The position numbers were made by a program, and so were the translations under genes. Shown here in pieces: positions 32,312 through 41,048 of a stretch of DNA of 51,017 nucleotides. How positions within the stretch are numbered: the first letter of the stretch is position 1; every line of letters begins with the position of its first letter. The notes below the pieces were generated by a model. The model did not search any database, had not been told where the DNA came from, and saw only the letters and a list, made by a program, of their open reading frames with translations. Source of the stretch: Halochromatium sp. (GTDB lineage: Bacteria > Pseudomonadota > Gammaproteobacteria > Chromatiales > Chromatiaceae); assembly GCA_010912705.1 (NCBI GenBank), contig POWB01000005.1, positions 132,501 to 183,517 of the forward strand, read 5' to 3'.

Positions 32312-33511
32312 ATGGACCAGGTCAAAGAAGGGGAGTTGGTAGGCTGGCTGACGCTGCTGCAGGTGCCAGGGCTGGGGCCGCAGCGCATCGCGAAACTGCT
32401 GGCCGCGTTCGGTAGCGCCGAGGCTGCCTGTTCGGCGTCAAGCTCGGCGCTGCGCTCGCTTGGAGTCAGCGAGCCGATGCTACAGGTCCTACGCGGCCCC
32501 GATCAGGCGGCCATCAGCGGGGCACTGCGCTGGGCCGAGCATCCGCAAGCCAGCATCCTTACCCGCGCCGATGCGCGCTACCCCGAGCGCCTGAGAGAGA
32601 TCCCCTCAGCGCCGCCGCTGCTCTTTGTGCGCGGCGAGCTCGCACTGTTGCAGGAGCCACAGCTGGCCATCGTTGGCAGTCGCAACCCAACGGCTGGCGG
32701 CGTGCAGACGACGCGCGCCTTTGCCGCGCACCTGGCCGGGCTCGGTCTGGTGATCACCAGTGGCATGGCCTTAGGGGTTGACGCCGCCGCCCATATCGGC
32801 GCGCTCGAGAACGGTCGGACCATCGCCGTGCTAGGCACCGGGCCGGATCGGGTCTACCCGGCCGCACACCGCGAGCTGGCACGCAGGATCAGCGCTGAGG
32901 GGGCCTTGGTCAGTGAATTTCCGCCTGGGGTTGGGCCGCAGGCAGGGCATTTTCCGCGCCGCAATCGCACCATCAGCGGCTTGAGCCTCGGCACCTTGGT
33001 CACTGAGGCCGCGCCGCGCAGCGGCTCGCTGATCACAGCACGCTATGCCGCAGAGCAGGGACGGGAGGTGTTCGCGATACCGGGCTCGATCCATAATCCG
33101 CTGGCCCGAGGCTGTCATCAGCTGATCCGCGATGGCGCCAAGCTCATCGATAGCGTTGATCAGCTACTAGAGGAGCTGGCGCCGCAATTGCGAGGCTATC
33201 TGGCAGGTTCTGCGGCAGGTGCGGGGCTGGATCGCGCTTCAGATGCTGAGCGAGCAGGGTCACCAACACCCGTGACCGCCGCGACCCAAGCCTCGCTGCC
33301 ATTCGTGCCCCAGTCATCACCAGTGACGGGGCTTGATCCCGACTATCAACGCCTACTTAAGGCCATGGGTCAGGACCCTGTCGCTGCTGACGAGCTGGTG
33401 GCTCGCACCGGGCTGTCCGCCCAGGCGGTCTCCTCAATGATCCTACTCCTCGAGCTGCAGGGCCATGTATCATGCCTTCCGGGTGGGCGGTATTGCCGCC
33501 ATCACGGCTAA
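32312..33511 (+). CDS. dprA: DNA processing protein DprA (Smf)
   Basis: A 399-aa protein that loads RecA on incoming single-stranded DNA in natural transformation. It begins with a SAM/HhH-like domain (WLTLLQVPGLGPQRIAKLLAAF). The Rossmann core shows LAIVGSRNPTAGGVQTTRAF, ITSGMALGVDAAAHIGAL, FPPGVGPQAGHFPRRNRTIS and EVFAIPGSIHNPLARGCHQL. A winged-helix domain closes the protein (ADELVARTGLSAQAVSSMIL, LELQGHVSCLPGGRY). The ATG at 32312 is chosen; upstream in-frame starts overlap the LysM gene. No competence operon is seen here, and DprA also occurs in species not known to be competent. Confidence 0.95.
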   Translation: MDQVKEGELVGWLTLLQVPGLGPQRIAKLLAAFGSAEAACSASSSALRSLGVSEPMLQVLRGPDQAAISGALRWAEHPQASILTRADARYPERLREIPSAPPLLFVRGELALLQEPQLAIVGSRNPTAGGVQTTRAFAAHLAGLGLVITSGMALGVDAAAHIGALENGRTIAVLGTGPDRVYPAAHRELARRISAEGALVSEFPPGVGPQAGHFPRRNRTISGLSLGTLVTEAAPRSGSLITARYAAEQGREVFAIPGSIHNPLARGCHQLIRDGAKLIDSVDQLLEELAPQLRGYLAGSAAGAGLDRASDAERAGSPTPVTAATQASLPFVPQSSPVTGLDPDYQRLLKAMGQDPVAADELVARTGLSAQAVSSMILLLELQGHVSCLPGGRYCRHHG

Positions 33512-33576
33512 CAGAAGCCTGGTAGAAGGCCGCTGCCAGGTGCAGCAAGGCCTGTCATGGGCGCTGAGGATTTTGA

Positions 33577-34053
33577 ATGTACGACAACATGGTCGATGTC
33601 TTGATCTACCTGTTCGAGAACTACATGACCGGCGAAGCGGTGCCGCCCGAGGATAGCGGCGAGCTCGAGGAAGAGCTGACCAGCGCCGGCTTCACCAGCA
33701 CCGAGGTTGCACAGGCGCTGACCTGGCTCGATGACCTCGCGCGGCGCATGGAGCACAGTGATGAGCGACCGCGCAATCTCGGTGCCATGCGCATCTACAC
33801 CACCGCTGAGGCGACCAAGCTCGACCTCGAGGCGCGCGGGCTGCTGCTGTTCTTGGAGCAAAACGGCATTCTCGATCCGGTGAGTCGCGAGCTGGTCATC
33901 GATCGCGCCCTGGCGATCGAGCAGGCCTTTGTGTCGACCGACGAGCTCAAGTGGGTGGTCCTGCTGGTGCTGCTGAACCGCCCCGGTCAAGAGGACGCCT
34001 TCACGCAGATGGAAGAGCTGATCTACGGCGATGAGCCGGCCTACTTGCACTAG
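33577..34053 (+). CDS. smg: Smg family protein (DUF494)
   Basis: A 158-aa acidic protein of the Smg/DUF494 family, usually encoded after dprA. It begins MYDNMVDVLIYLFENYM, the family signature, and continues SAGFTSTEVAQALTWLDDLA and the C-terminal EDAFTQMEELIYGDEPAYLH. Function is not established. It lies 65 bp after dprA and 168 bp before topA on the same strand. Confidence 0.95.
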   Translation: MYDNMVDVLIYLFENYMTGEAVPPEDSGELEEELTSAGFTSTEVAQALTWLDDLARRMEHSDERPRNLGAMRIYTTAEATKLDLEARGLLLFLEQNGILDPVSRELVIDRALAIEQAFVSTDELKWVVLLVLLNRPGQEDAFTQMEELIYGDEPAYLH

Positions 34054-34065
34054 CGCGCAGGTGCA

Positions 34066-34082
34066 GAATCAGGCTCTGATTC
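34066..34082 (+). terminator. Short hairpin after smg
   Basis: GAATCAG and CTGATTC form a perfect 7-bp stem with a GCT loop, 12 bp after the smg stop. No T tract follows, so it may be a weak terminator or an mRNA end-protecting hairpin. Nothing else stands out in 34054-34221. Confidence 0.3.
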
Positions 34083-34221
34083 AGCCGCTGCGACGGCACA
34101 GCTGAGGCCGCCCGATACTGACTTTCGCCGACGACCGCGCTGACTGATGCGGCCGCTGGCCTTGACGGATGGGGCGCTGATCGTATCTCCTAGCGCTCCA
34201 TTTGAGCGCACTGGCAAGACT

Positions 34222-36573
34222 ATGAATCTCGTCGTCGTCGAGTCGCCGGCCAAGGCGAAGACCATCAAGAAGTATTTGGGGCCCGAGTTCGAGGTTGTGG
34301 CCTCCTATGGCCACGTGCGCGACCTGGTGCCGAAAGAAGGCGCGGTCGATACCGAGCACGGCTTCGAGATGAAGTACCAGATCATCGAGCGCAACGAGAA
34401 ACACGTCCAGACCATCTCCAAGAAGCTCAAGACCGCCGATGCCCTCTATCTGGCCACTGACCCCGATCGCGAGGGCGAGGCGATCTCCTGGCACCTCTAT
34501 GAGCTGCTGCAGAAGCGGCGTCAGATCGGCAAGCGCCCGGTCTATCGGGTGGTCTTCAACGAGATCACCAAGCGCGCCGTGCAGGAGGCCGTCGCCAACC
34601 CGCGCGAGCTCTCCTACCATCTGGTCAACGCTCAGCAGGCGCGCCGTGCACTGGACTATCTGGTCGGCTTCAATCTCTCGCCGCTGCTCTGGAAGAAGGT
34701 CCGGCGGGGACTCTCGGCTGGACGCGTGCAGAGTCCAGCGCTGCGGCTGATCGTCGAGCGCGAGCTGGAGATCGAGGCCTTCCAGAGCCGCGAGTACTGG
34801 ACCGTCGAAGCCGATGCGGCCGATCAAGGCAAGACCTTCACCGCCAAGCTCGCCGAGTACGCGGGCGAGAAGGTCGAGCAGTTCAGCATCACCGATGAGC
34901 AGCGCGCCCACGAGGTCGAGCAGACCCTGGTTGCTGCCGCTAACGGCAGGCTGAGGGTGGATAAGGTTGAGCGCAAGCAGCGCAAGCGCAATCCGGCACC
35001 GCCCTTCATCACCTCGACCCTGCAGCAGGAGGCAGCGCGTAAGCTCGGCTTTACCACCCAGCGCACCATGCGCACCGCCCAGCAGCTCTATGAGGGGATC
35101 GACATCGGTAGCGGTGCGGTGGGACTCATCACCTACATGCGTACCGACTCGGTCAACCTCTCCCAAGATGCACTCGCTGAGCTGCGTGCGTTCATTGCCG
35201 AGCGCTATGGTGCTGATCATCTACCGCCAGAGGCGCGGCTGTTCAAGACCAAGTCGAAGAATGCCCAAGAGGCGCATGAGGCGATTCGGCCCACGTCGGT
35301 TGGCTATCAGCCGGAGCAGATCAAGACGCATCTGACCAATGACCAGGCGAGGCTCTATGAGCTGATCTGGAAACGCACCGTCGCCTGTCAGATGGCTCAT
35401 GCGCTACTGAACCTAGTCTCGATCGATCTCGGTTGTGGTGCAGGCAATCGATTCCGTGCGACCGGCTCGACCATTGCCGATCCTGGCTTCATGCGCGTCT
35501 ATCTCGAGGGTCGCGACGATGTCAGCAGTGCCGATGATGACGAGGAGCGGATGCTGCCGGATCTCAAGGAGGGCCAGATGGTCGAGCTGGTCGCGATCCG
35601 CCCTGAGCAGCATTTCACCGAGCCGCCGCCGCGCTACTCCGAGGCCTCGCTGGTCAAGATGCTGGAGGAGCTAGGCATCGGTCGGCCCTCGACCTATGCC
35701 TCGATCATCTCGACGCTGCAAGAGCGTGAATACGTCGAGCTCGACAAGAAACGCTTCACGCCAACCGATGTCGGACGCATCGTCAACAAGTTCCTGACCG
35801 AGCACTTCACCTCCTATGTCGACTACGACTTCACCGCGCGGCTCGAAGACGAGCTGGATGCGGTGTCACGGGGCGAGGAAGACTGGGTGCCGCTGCTCGA
35901 GCAGTTCTGGAAGCCCTTCAAGGACCAAGTCGATTACACGCAGGAGCATGTGCAGCGTAAAGATGTCACCCAAGAGGCGATCGACGAGGAATGCCCCAAG
36001 TGTGGTGGGCAGCTCACCAAGCGCTTGGGTCGTAATGGCTTCTTTATTGGCTGCTCCAATTATCCGGACTGCGACTACACCCGCGATCTAAATGCCGAGA
36101 AGGGGGCCAGCGACGAGCCCGAGATCGTCGAGGGCAAGTCCTGCCCAGAGTGTGATTCGCCACTGGCGGTCAAGCGCGGCCGCTATGGCAAGTTCATCGG
36201 TTGCACCGGCTATCCCAAGTGCCGCTACATCGAGCCACTTGAAAAGCCCGAAGACACCGGGGTCGAATGCCCCAAGTGTAAGGCGGGCACCTTGCAGAAG
36301 AAGAAATCTCGGCGCGGCAAGATCTTCTATTCCTGCTCGACCTATCCAAAGTGCGACTACGCAGTCTGGAACGAGCCGCTCGCCGAGCCCTGCCCGAATT
36401 GTGGCTGGCCGGTGCTGACGCTCAAGGTCACCAAATCCAAGGGTGCGCAGAAGGTCTGTCCGCAGAAGGAGTGTGGCTATACGGCGCCGGCGGATGAGGA
36501 TGGCGGCTCGGATGGCCCGGATGCCGATGCGGCGAGCGCCCGCAGCAAGCCGGCGCCCGAGCCGGTCGCTTGA
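34222..36573 (+). CDS. topA: DNA topoisomerase I
   Basis: A 783-aa type IA topoisomerase that relaxes negative supercoils. The TOPRIM domain is at the N terminus (MNLVVVESPAKAKTIKKYLG, ATDPDREGEAISWHL with the DxDxE metal site). The DNA-cleaving Tyr305 lies in GLITYMRTDSVNLS. Four C-terminal zinc-finger-like units follow: CPKC...CSNYPDC, CPEC...CTGYPKC, CPKC...CSTYPKC and CPNC...CPQKEC. The ATG at 34222 is the family start; the frame is open back to 34147. Somewhat shorter than E. coli TopA (865 aa), mainly at the C terminus. Confidence 0.97.
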   Translation: MNLVVVESPAKAKTIKKYLGPEFEVVASYGHVRDLVPKEGAVDTEHGFEMKYQIIERNEKHVQTISKKLKTADALYLATDPDREGEAISWHLYELLQKRRQIGKRPVYRVVFNEITKRAVQEAVANPRELSYHLVNAQQARRALDYLVGFNLSPLLWKKVRRGLSAGRVQSPALRLIVERELEIEAFQSREYWTVEADAADQGKTFTAKLAEYAGEKVEQFSITDEQRAHEVEQTLVAAANGRLRVDKVERKQRKRNPAPPFITSTLQQEAARKLGFTTQRTMRTAQQLYEGIDIGSGAVGLITYMRTDSVNLSQDALAELRAFIAERYGADHLPPEARLFKTKSKNAQEAHEAIRPTSVGYQPEQIKTHLTNDQARLYELIWKRTVACQMAHALLNLVSIDLGCGAGNRFRATGSTIADPGFMRVYLEGRDDVSSADDDEERMLPDLKEGQMVELVAIRPEQHFTEPPPRYSEASLVKMLEELGIGRPSTYASIISTLQEREYVELDKKRFTPTDVGRIVNKFLTEHFTSYVDYDFTARLEDELDAVSRGEEDWVPLLEQFWKPFKDQVDYTQEHVQRKDVTQEAIDEECPKCGGQLTKRLGRNGFFIGCSNYPDCDYTRDLNAEKGASDEPEIVEGKSCPECDSPLAVKRGRYGKFIGCTGYPKCRYIEPLEKPEDTGVECPKCKAGTLQKKKSRRGKIFYSCSTYPKCDYAVWNEPLAEPCPNCGWPVLTLKVTKSKGAQKVCPQKECGYTAPADEDGGSDGPDADAASARSKPAPEPVA

Positions 36574-36718
36574 TGCGTCCGATGGTCTCGTTGCGTCTTA
36601 TATGTCCCATGTGTCCAATGCGCTCGGTAGCCTGTACCCATCGAGATAGGGCCGAGCAGTCGATGCGTTTCGTCAAAGGTATCAGGACGGGGCGCCAGCT
36701 TCGTCGCCGCAAATCAGC

Positions 36719-37300
36719 ATGAAAAGCATCGGTAACTCAACCTTCGGCCTGCGGCTGGCGGCCCAGGCGATCGCCGCCGGTAAGGTGATTGCTTATCCGA
36801 CCGAGGCCGTCTTTGGGCTCGGCTGCGATCCTCTGGACGCCCGAGCGGTGCGACGCATCCTCGCCATCAAGCGCCGCCCGGAGCACAAGGGTCTGATCCT
36901 GATCGCGGCCGATCTCGATGCCCTGTGGCCGTTCATCTTGCCATTGGAGCCAGCGCGGATGGCCGAGATCGAGGCCTCCTGGCCGGGTCCAAACACCTGG
37001 TTGTTGCCGGCTCGCCCCGACACGCCGACCTGGCTCACCGGTGCGCACGAGACCATTGCCGTGCGCATCCCCGGTCATCCCATCGCTCGTGCGCTCTGTG
37101 CCGCCTGGGCCGGCTATGGCGGCGGGGCACTGGTCTCGACCAGCGCCAACATCGCCGCCCGGCCGCCGGCGCGCACCGCGCTCGAGGTCCGCCACCGCTT
37201 GCCCAAAGGCCTGGACCTCATTCTCAATGCGCGTTGCGGCGGCAGCGCTCGCCCGTCGGTCATTCGTGACGCCCGAAGCGGGACGGTGCTGCGCGGCTGA
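36719..37300 (+). CDS. tsaC: Threonylcarbamoyl-AMP synthase (Sua5/YciO/YrdC family)
   Basis: A 193-aa enzyme making threonylcarbamoyl-AMP from threonine, bicarbonate and ATP for the t6A37 modification of tRNA. Family motifs are GKVIAYPTEAVFGLGCDP, ILAIKRRPEHKGLILIAAD, SWPGPNTWLLPA and GGALVSTSANIAARPPA. Length agrees with the short TsaC type (190 aa in E. coli). It starts at ATG 36719, 145 bp after topA. Its 3' end overlaps by 41 bp the 3' end of the convergent diguanylate cyclase gene. Confidence 0.94.
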   Translation: MKSIGNSTFGLRLAAQAIAAGKVIAYPTEAVFGLGCDPLDARAVRRILAIKRRPEHKGLILIAADLDALWPFILPLEPARMAEIEASWPGPNTWLLPARPDTPTWLTGAHETIAVRIPGHPIARALCAAWAGYGGGALVSTSANIAARPPARTALEVRHRLPKGLDLILNARCGGSARPSVIRDARSGTVLRG

Positions 37301-38261
37301 GCGGCTCTGGCGTCGGTGCGCGACAGACGCGATTCTTGCCCGCGCGCTTGGCCTGATAGAGCGCCTTGTCAGCACGCGCAATGCTGTCGCTGATGGTCTG
37401 ATCCAGACTCGAGACGAGGGTGAGGCCGATGCTCAGGGTAAACTGGACCGGGGCGGCCGCTTGGCTGGTTGCGACCTGCTGGCGGATCTTCTCGGCCACC
37501 TGCTCGGCCTCCTCGAGCCCAGTATTGGGGAGCATCAGGACGAACTCCTCGCCGCCGAAACGCACGATCAGGTCGCTCTGTCGGATCTGCTGCCGGATCA
37601 AGTCGACGAGCGCGGCGATCACCCGGTCGCCCACATCATGGCCGAAGTGATCGTTGATGGGCTTGAAATCATCGATGTCCATCATCGCGATGGCGATATC
37701 GCGGCCTTCGCGCTTGGCGAGCGCCACGAGGCTGGTTGCCGCCTCATCGAGGTAACGGCGATTGAAGGCCCCGGTCAGTGGGTCGGTGTGTGCGATCCTC
37801 GCCAGCTCCTGATTGGCTTGTCTCAGTGCCTCCTCACTGCGCTTGATCTCGGTGAGATCGATGGCGGAGGTGATGCGCGTCGGTTTGCCATCGATGAGGG
37901 CGTTCTGGCCTTTGACCAGCATCGGGAATTGGCTGCCATCGCGTTTTCTGCCGATCGCCTCGTAGGGCTCGGCATCCTGGCGGGCGATCTTCTCGCGCAC
38001 GATCGCCATCGATTCGGGGGCAACAAAGTCAAGCGCATGCAGGCCCTGCGCTTGCGCGAGCGAGCTGAAGCCGAACAGCTCGAGGCCTGCCTTGTTGAGA
38101 TCGACACAGTGCTCCTGATCGAAGATGCCGATCGACTCAAGCGCATTCTGGAATAGATAACGGAACTTCTCGGTCGACGCCTGCAGCGCCCGTGTGCGTT
38201 GCTCGCTGGGGTCAGTCCAGGCGTGACAGATCCTCGAGATCGGGGAGATAAGGATCGCCAT
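37260..38261 (-). CDS. PAS-GGDEF diguanylate cyclase
   Basis: A 333-aa cytoplasmic enzyme predicted to make cyclic di-GMP. A PAS domain (about residues 30-145, KFRYLFQNALESIGIFDQEH to SAIDLTEIKRSEEAL) is joined by a short coiled coil to a GGDEF domain (about 160-320). The active site is GGEEF. The inhibitory I-site RQSD lies five residues before it, so product inhibition is likely. No membrane segment. The start is uncertain: ATG 38261 or TTG 38306, both inside the 3' end of the preceding reading frame. The linker (TDPSEQRTRALQASTEKF) continues directly, in another frame, from the binding-protein remnant. The two could be one broken sensor gene. Confidence 0.85.
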   Translation of the reverse strand: MAILISPISRICHAWTDPSEQRTRALQASTEKFRYLFQNALESIGIFDQEHCVDLNKAGLELFGFSSLAQAQGLHALDFVAPESMAIVREKIARQDAEPYEAIGRKRDGSQFPMLVKGQNALIDGKPTRITSAIDLTEIKRSEEALRQANQELARIAHTDPLTGAFNRRYLDEAATSLVALAKREGRDIAIAMMDIDDFKPINDHFGHDVGDRVIAALVDLIRQQIRQSDLIVRFGGEEFVLMLPNTGLEEAEQVAEKIRQQVATSQAAAPVQFTLSIGLTLVSSLDQTISDSIARADKALYQAKRAGKNRVCRAPTPEPLSRAAPSRFGRHE

Positions 38262-38709
38262 ACTCGCGCAGAAAGTAGGTGCTGTAGGGACGCGCAACCC
38301 GCTCAAGGCTGCCCTTGCGGATCATGCGGCCGATGACCTCGCACAGCATCGCATCGGTCTGGGCGCCTTCGGCCGTGTTCGGCAGGATGAATTTGGAGCC
38401 GAAGATCCGGAAGTTCTGCCGCGCGATGTTGGTCAAGCCGGCCTCACGGATCATCAGATCGATCTCGCGAGAAGCAAAGACCAGACCGTCGATGCGCTTG
38501 GCGCTGAGTTTCTTGACGCTGCAGGGGAGGCAGGTCGTGCCTTGTATTGGGAACTCGAAGAAGGCCCTGTGTCCGGCGTCGGTCTCGATGCGATAGTCAT
38601 CGAGCCGGGTCAGATCCAGCGGTGGACGGTCGCGATGGCGATAGAGGGCGAAGTGGCTCTTGGTCAGGCTGCAGAAGATGACCAGCAGGCGTGTTGGTGG
38701 CCTCCTCAT
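38212..38709 (-). pseudogene. C-terminal remnant of a periplasmic binding-protein (SBP_bac_3-like) gene
   Basis: A 165-aa frame resembling only the second half of a family 3 solute-binding domain: LTKSHFALYRHRDRP, LTRLDDYRIETDAGHRAFF and MIRKGSLERVARPYSTYFLR. The N-terminal half, with signal peptide, is missing. In-frame stops lie just upstream of the ATG at 38709, although AGAGGAG precedes that ATG at good spacing. It ends inside the 5' part of the diguanylate cyclase in another frame. Binding domain-PAS-GGDEF fusions are common, so this may be a truncated and frameshifted sensor kinase-like cyclase. Truncation beside the secretion locus suggests the locus boundary. It might still be translated as a small protein. 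Confidence 0.5.
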
Positions 38710-38867
38710 CTCGCTCCTCTCACGATAATGATTTGTGCGCGCGCGACCTTTTTACAATCACAAATAGGATGTAGCTCCAGATCTAGAGCACTACCCCGAA
38801 CATGGAATGGAGTCAATGAGATTAAAGTATGATGCCAAAGGCTGGCGATCAACTGGGAAGCGATGGG

Positions 38868-39920
38868 TTAGCGCGGCGGCTCCAATTGCGCCACCCAGCG
38901 CAGCACCTCGGCTAGGGCCTCGATCAGGTCGCTCGGGATGTACTGATCGACCTGTGACTGCTCATGCAGGGCGCGCGCGAGCGGGACGTTCTCCATCACC
39001 GGAATGCCCTCGGCGCGGGCGATCTCGATGATCCGCTGAGCCATCAGATGCTCGCCCTTGGCGCGCACGATGGGCAAGGGCGTCTCGCCCTCGCGGTATT
39101 CGAGCGCGATGGCAATGCGCGTCGGGTTGGTGACGACCACGGTCGAGCGTTTTACGGCGCTGGCGGTGTTCTGCATCATCAGCTCCTGATGCAACTGCCG
39201 GCGCTTGCCCTTGATGCGCGGATCGCCCTCCATCTCCTTGTATTCCTGCTTGACCTCCTGTTTGGACATGCGCATCTCCTTGGTGAACTGAAAACGCTGA
39301 AAGGCGAAGTCCGCCGCCGCGATCAGGATGAAGCCGAAGCTGGCATAGATCATCAGGTCCAGCATCAGGGCGCCCAGTAGCGGCGACACGCACCCCACCC
39401 CGCAGTGGGGCAGCTTGAGCAGATTGGCCAGATTGTTACTGATGACCTGATAGAAGAGGATCGTCAGCAGTGCGATCTTGAGGATTGACTTGAGCAGCTC
39501 GACCAGATTCTTGATCGAGAAGATCTTTTTGATCCCCTTGCCCGGATTGAGTTTGTCGAGATCCGGCTTGAGCGACTCGAAGGCAAGCAGAAAGCCGAAT
39601 TGTCCGAGATGGGCCGCGATTCCGACCACCACCGCCAGCACCAGCGGCGGAGTGATCATCTGCAACAACAGCACGATCAGACCGTCAAAGGTCTGTTCGA
39701 GCGCGAGATAGAAGGGCATGTCCGTGCCGATGAAGAGCGTCGGCAGCAGGATCAGCTCTTGGAGTTTGTCCAAATAGAACCCGGACGCGCCCCACAGCAG
39801 GGCAAACATCAGCACCACTAGCGCCGCCGAGACCACGTCCTTGCTTGAGGAGACCTGGCCCTTCTTGCGCGCGTCGCTGAGTTTTTTGGGGGTGGGTTGT
39901 TCGGTCTTTTCGCCGCTCAT
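38868..39920 (-). CDS. sctU: Type III secretion export apparatus protein SctU (YscU family)
   Basis: A 350-aa FlhB/YscU-family protein that sets substrate class switching. N terminus MSGEKTEQPTPKKLSDARKK, four membrane segments (about 30-55, 75-105, 140-165, 185-205), then a cytosolic linker (MRMSKQEVKQEYKEMEGDP) and the autocleavage domain. The cleavage site reads VVVTNPTRIAIAL (Asn265-Pro-Thr-Arg268). The usual motif is NPTH; the codon at 39117-39119 is a clear CGC. Asn and Pro, the residues that react, are kept. Length fits non-flagellar YscU (354 aa). Last gene of sctNOPQRSTU. The 158 bp after it (38710-38867) hold no gene. Confidence 0.95.
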   Translation of the reverse strand: MSGEKTEQPTPKKLSDARKKGQVSSSKDVVSAALVVLMFALLWGASGFYLDKLQELILLPTLFIGTDMPFYLALEQTFDGLIVLLLQMITPPLVLAVVVGIAAHLGQFGFLLAFESLKPDLDKLNPGKGIKKIFSIKNLVELLKSILKIALLTILFYQVISNNLANLLKLPHCGVGCVSPLLGALMLDLMIYASFGFILIAAADFAFQRFQFTKEMRMSKQEVKQEYKEMEGDPRIKGKRRQLHQELMMQNTASAVKRSTVVVTNPTRIAIALEYREGETPLPIVRAKGEHLMAQRIIEIARAEGIPVMENVPLARALHEQSQVDQYIPSDLIEALAEVLRWVAQLEPPR

Positions 39921-39944
39921 CTTTCGCCACTCATGACCGGGTGC

Positions 39945-40730
39945 TTATTGAAACAGGGCGTCAAGTCGCCTGAAAAGCGCGCTCAGCCCCAGCAACTCGT
40001 CTTGCAGGAACGCGAACAGCAGGGCTAGATAGATCACCAAGATCAGCATGCCAATGGCGCTCTTGATCGGCATCGCCAGCGAGAACACATTCATCTGCGG
40101 CGTGAAGCGGCTGATGAGCCCAAGCGCGAACTCGGACAGGAACATGGCGATGATGACCGGCGCGGCCAGCAGCACCGTCAGCGCCATGAAATGATCGAGC
40201 AGACTCAGCAGCCAGGGAATGGCTGCGGGCTCCAGACGCGGATAGAAGGAGAACACTGGCCACAGCCGATAGCTCTCATAGAGCGCGCCGAGGAACACCA
40301 GTATCCCGCCACCGACGAAGAACAGCACCGCCAGCACCTGCTTGAACAGCACGCCGAGCGGCGAGGTCTGCGCGCCGGTCATGGGATCGATCGAGCTGGC
40401 CATGGTGGTGCCGCGCTGGTTGTCGATGAAAAAGCCGGCCGAGTCGGCGATCCAGAACGGAATCGCGGCGCCGAAGCCGATCATCAGCCCGATGAAGACC
40501 TCCTTGCCAACCAGCGCCAGTCCCTCCAGCCAGCCAGGCGGCGTGCTCGGCGCCCCAACCAGCGTCAGCGGCAGAATCAGCAGGGACAGACTGACCGCCA
40601 CCCCGTTGCGCGTCATGCCCGGCAGCATCTGGCGCGTGAACATCGGCAGCAGGGCGAAGGCGGTCAGGATGCGCGGCAGGCTGAACACCAGCGCGATCAG
40701 GAGATGACGCCAGTCGTCGAAGCCGGTCAT
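39945..40730 (-). CDS. sctT: Type III secretion export apparatus protein SctT
   Basis: A 261-aa membrane protein of the FliR/YscT family, part of the SctR5-S4-T1 export gate. It has about six hydrophobic segments and the family pattern IADSAGFFIDNQRGTTMASS and MTGAQTSPLGVLF in the middle. Length equals that of YscT (261 aa). Its ATG overlaps the sctS stop codon by 1 bp. sctU follows after 24 bp. Confidence 0.95.
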   Translation of the reverse strand: MTGFDDWRHLLIALVFSLPRILTAFALLPMFTRQMLPGMTRNGVAVSLSLLILPLTLVGAPSTPPGWLEGLALVGKEVFIGLMIGFGAAIPFWIADSAGFFIDNQRGTTMASSIDPMTGAQTSPLGVLFKQVLAVLFFVGGGILVFLGALYESYRLWPVFSFYPRLEPAAIPWLLSLLDHFMALTVLLAAPVIIAMFLSEFALGLISRFTPQMNVFSLAMPIKSAIGMLILVIYLALLFAFLQDELLGLSALFRRLDALFQ

Positions 40731-41002
40731 CAGTGCGCCTTCAGGGTCGCAATGCTATCGAAGATGGTGAGCGTGTAGTTGAACAGCTCGCCGCCGAGCC
40801 AGCGTGCGGTCAGGAAGATGACGACGATGACCACGAACAGCTTGATCGCGAACGACAGCGTCTGCTCCTGGATCTGAGTCAGGGCCTGCAACAGACTGAC
40901 CAGGGTGCCGACGATGGCCGCCGCCAGGATCGGCGGCAGCGACAGGTAGAACACCAGCAGCAAGGCCCTGGCGGCGAACTCGACGACCTGCGTATCCAAC
41001 AT
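40730..41002 (-). CDS. sctS: Type III secretion export apparatus protein SctS
   Basis: A 90-aa protein of the FliQ/YscS family with two membrane hairpin segments (about residues 12-38 and 50-70). Typical patterns are LSLPPILAAAIVGTLVSLLQ and ALTQIQEQTLSFAIKLFVVI. It closes the export gate together with SctR and SctT. Gap of 46 bp to sctR upstream. Confidence 0.95.
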   Translation of the reverse strand: MLDTQVVEFAARALLLVFYLSLPPILAAAIVGTLVSLLQALTQIQEQTLSFAIKLFVVIVVIFLTARWLGGELFNYTLTIFDSIATLKAH

Positions 41003-41048
41003 GTTCGGTTCTCTCCCGGCTCCGGCGCTCGGCGTCTGGTTTCAGGCG

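Noticed and set aside
36918..38156. 412-codon plus-strand frame over tsaC and the diguanylate cyclase
   Set aside because: Overlaps two recognised genes, one in another frame and one antisense; no motif in the product.
38755..38800. Near-palindrome around AGATCT after sctU as terminator
   Set aside because: Stem is imperfect with two mismatched pairs and no T tract follows on the minus strand.
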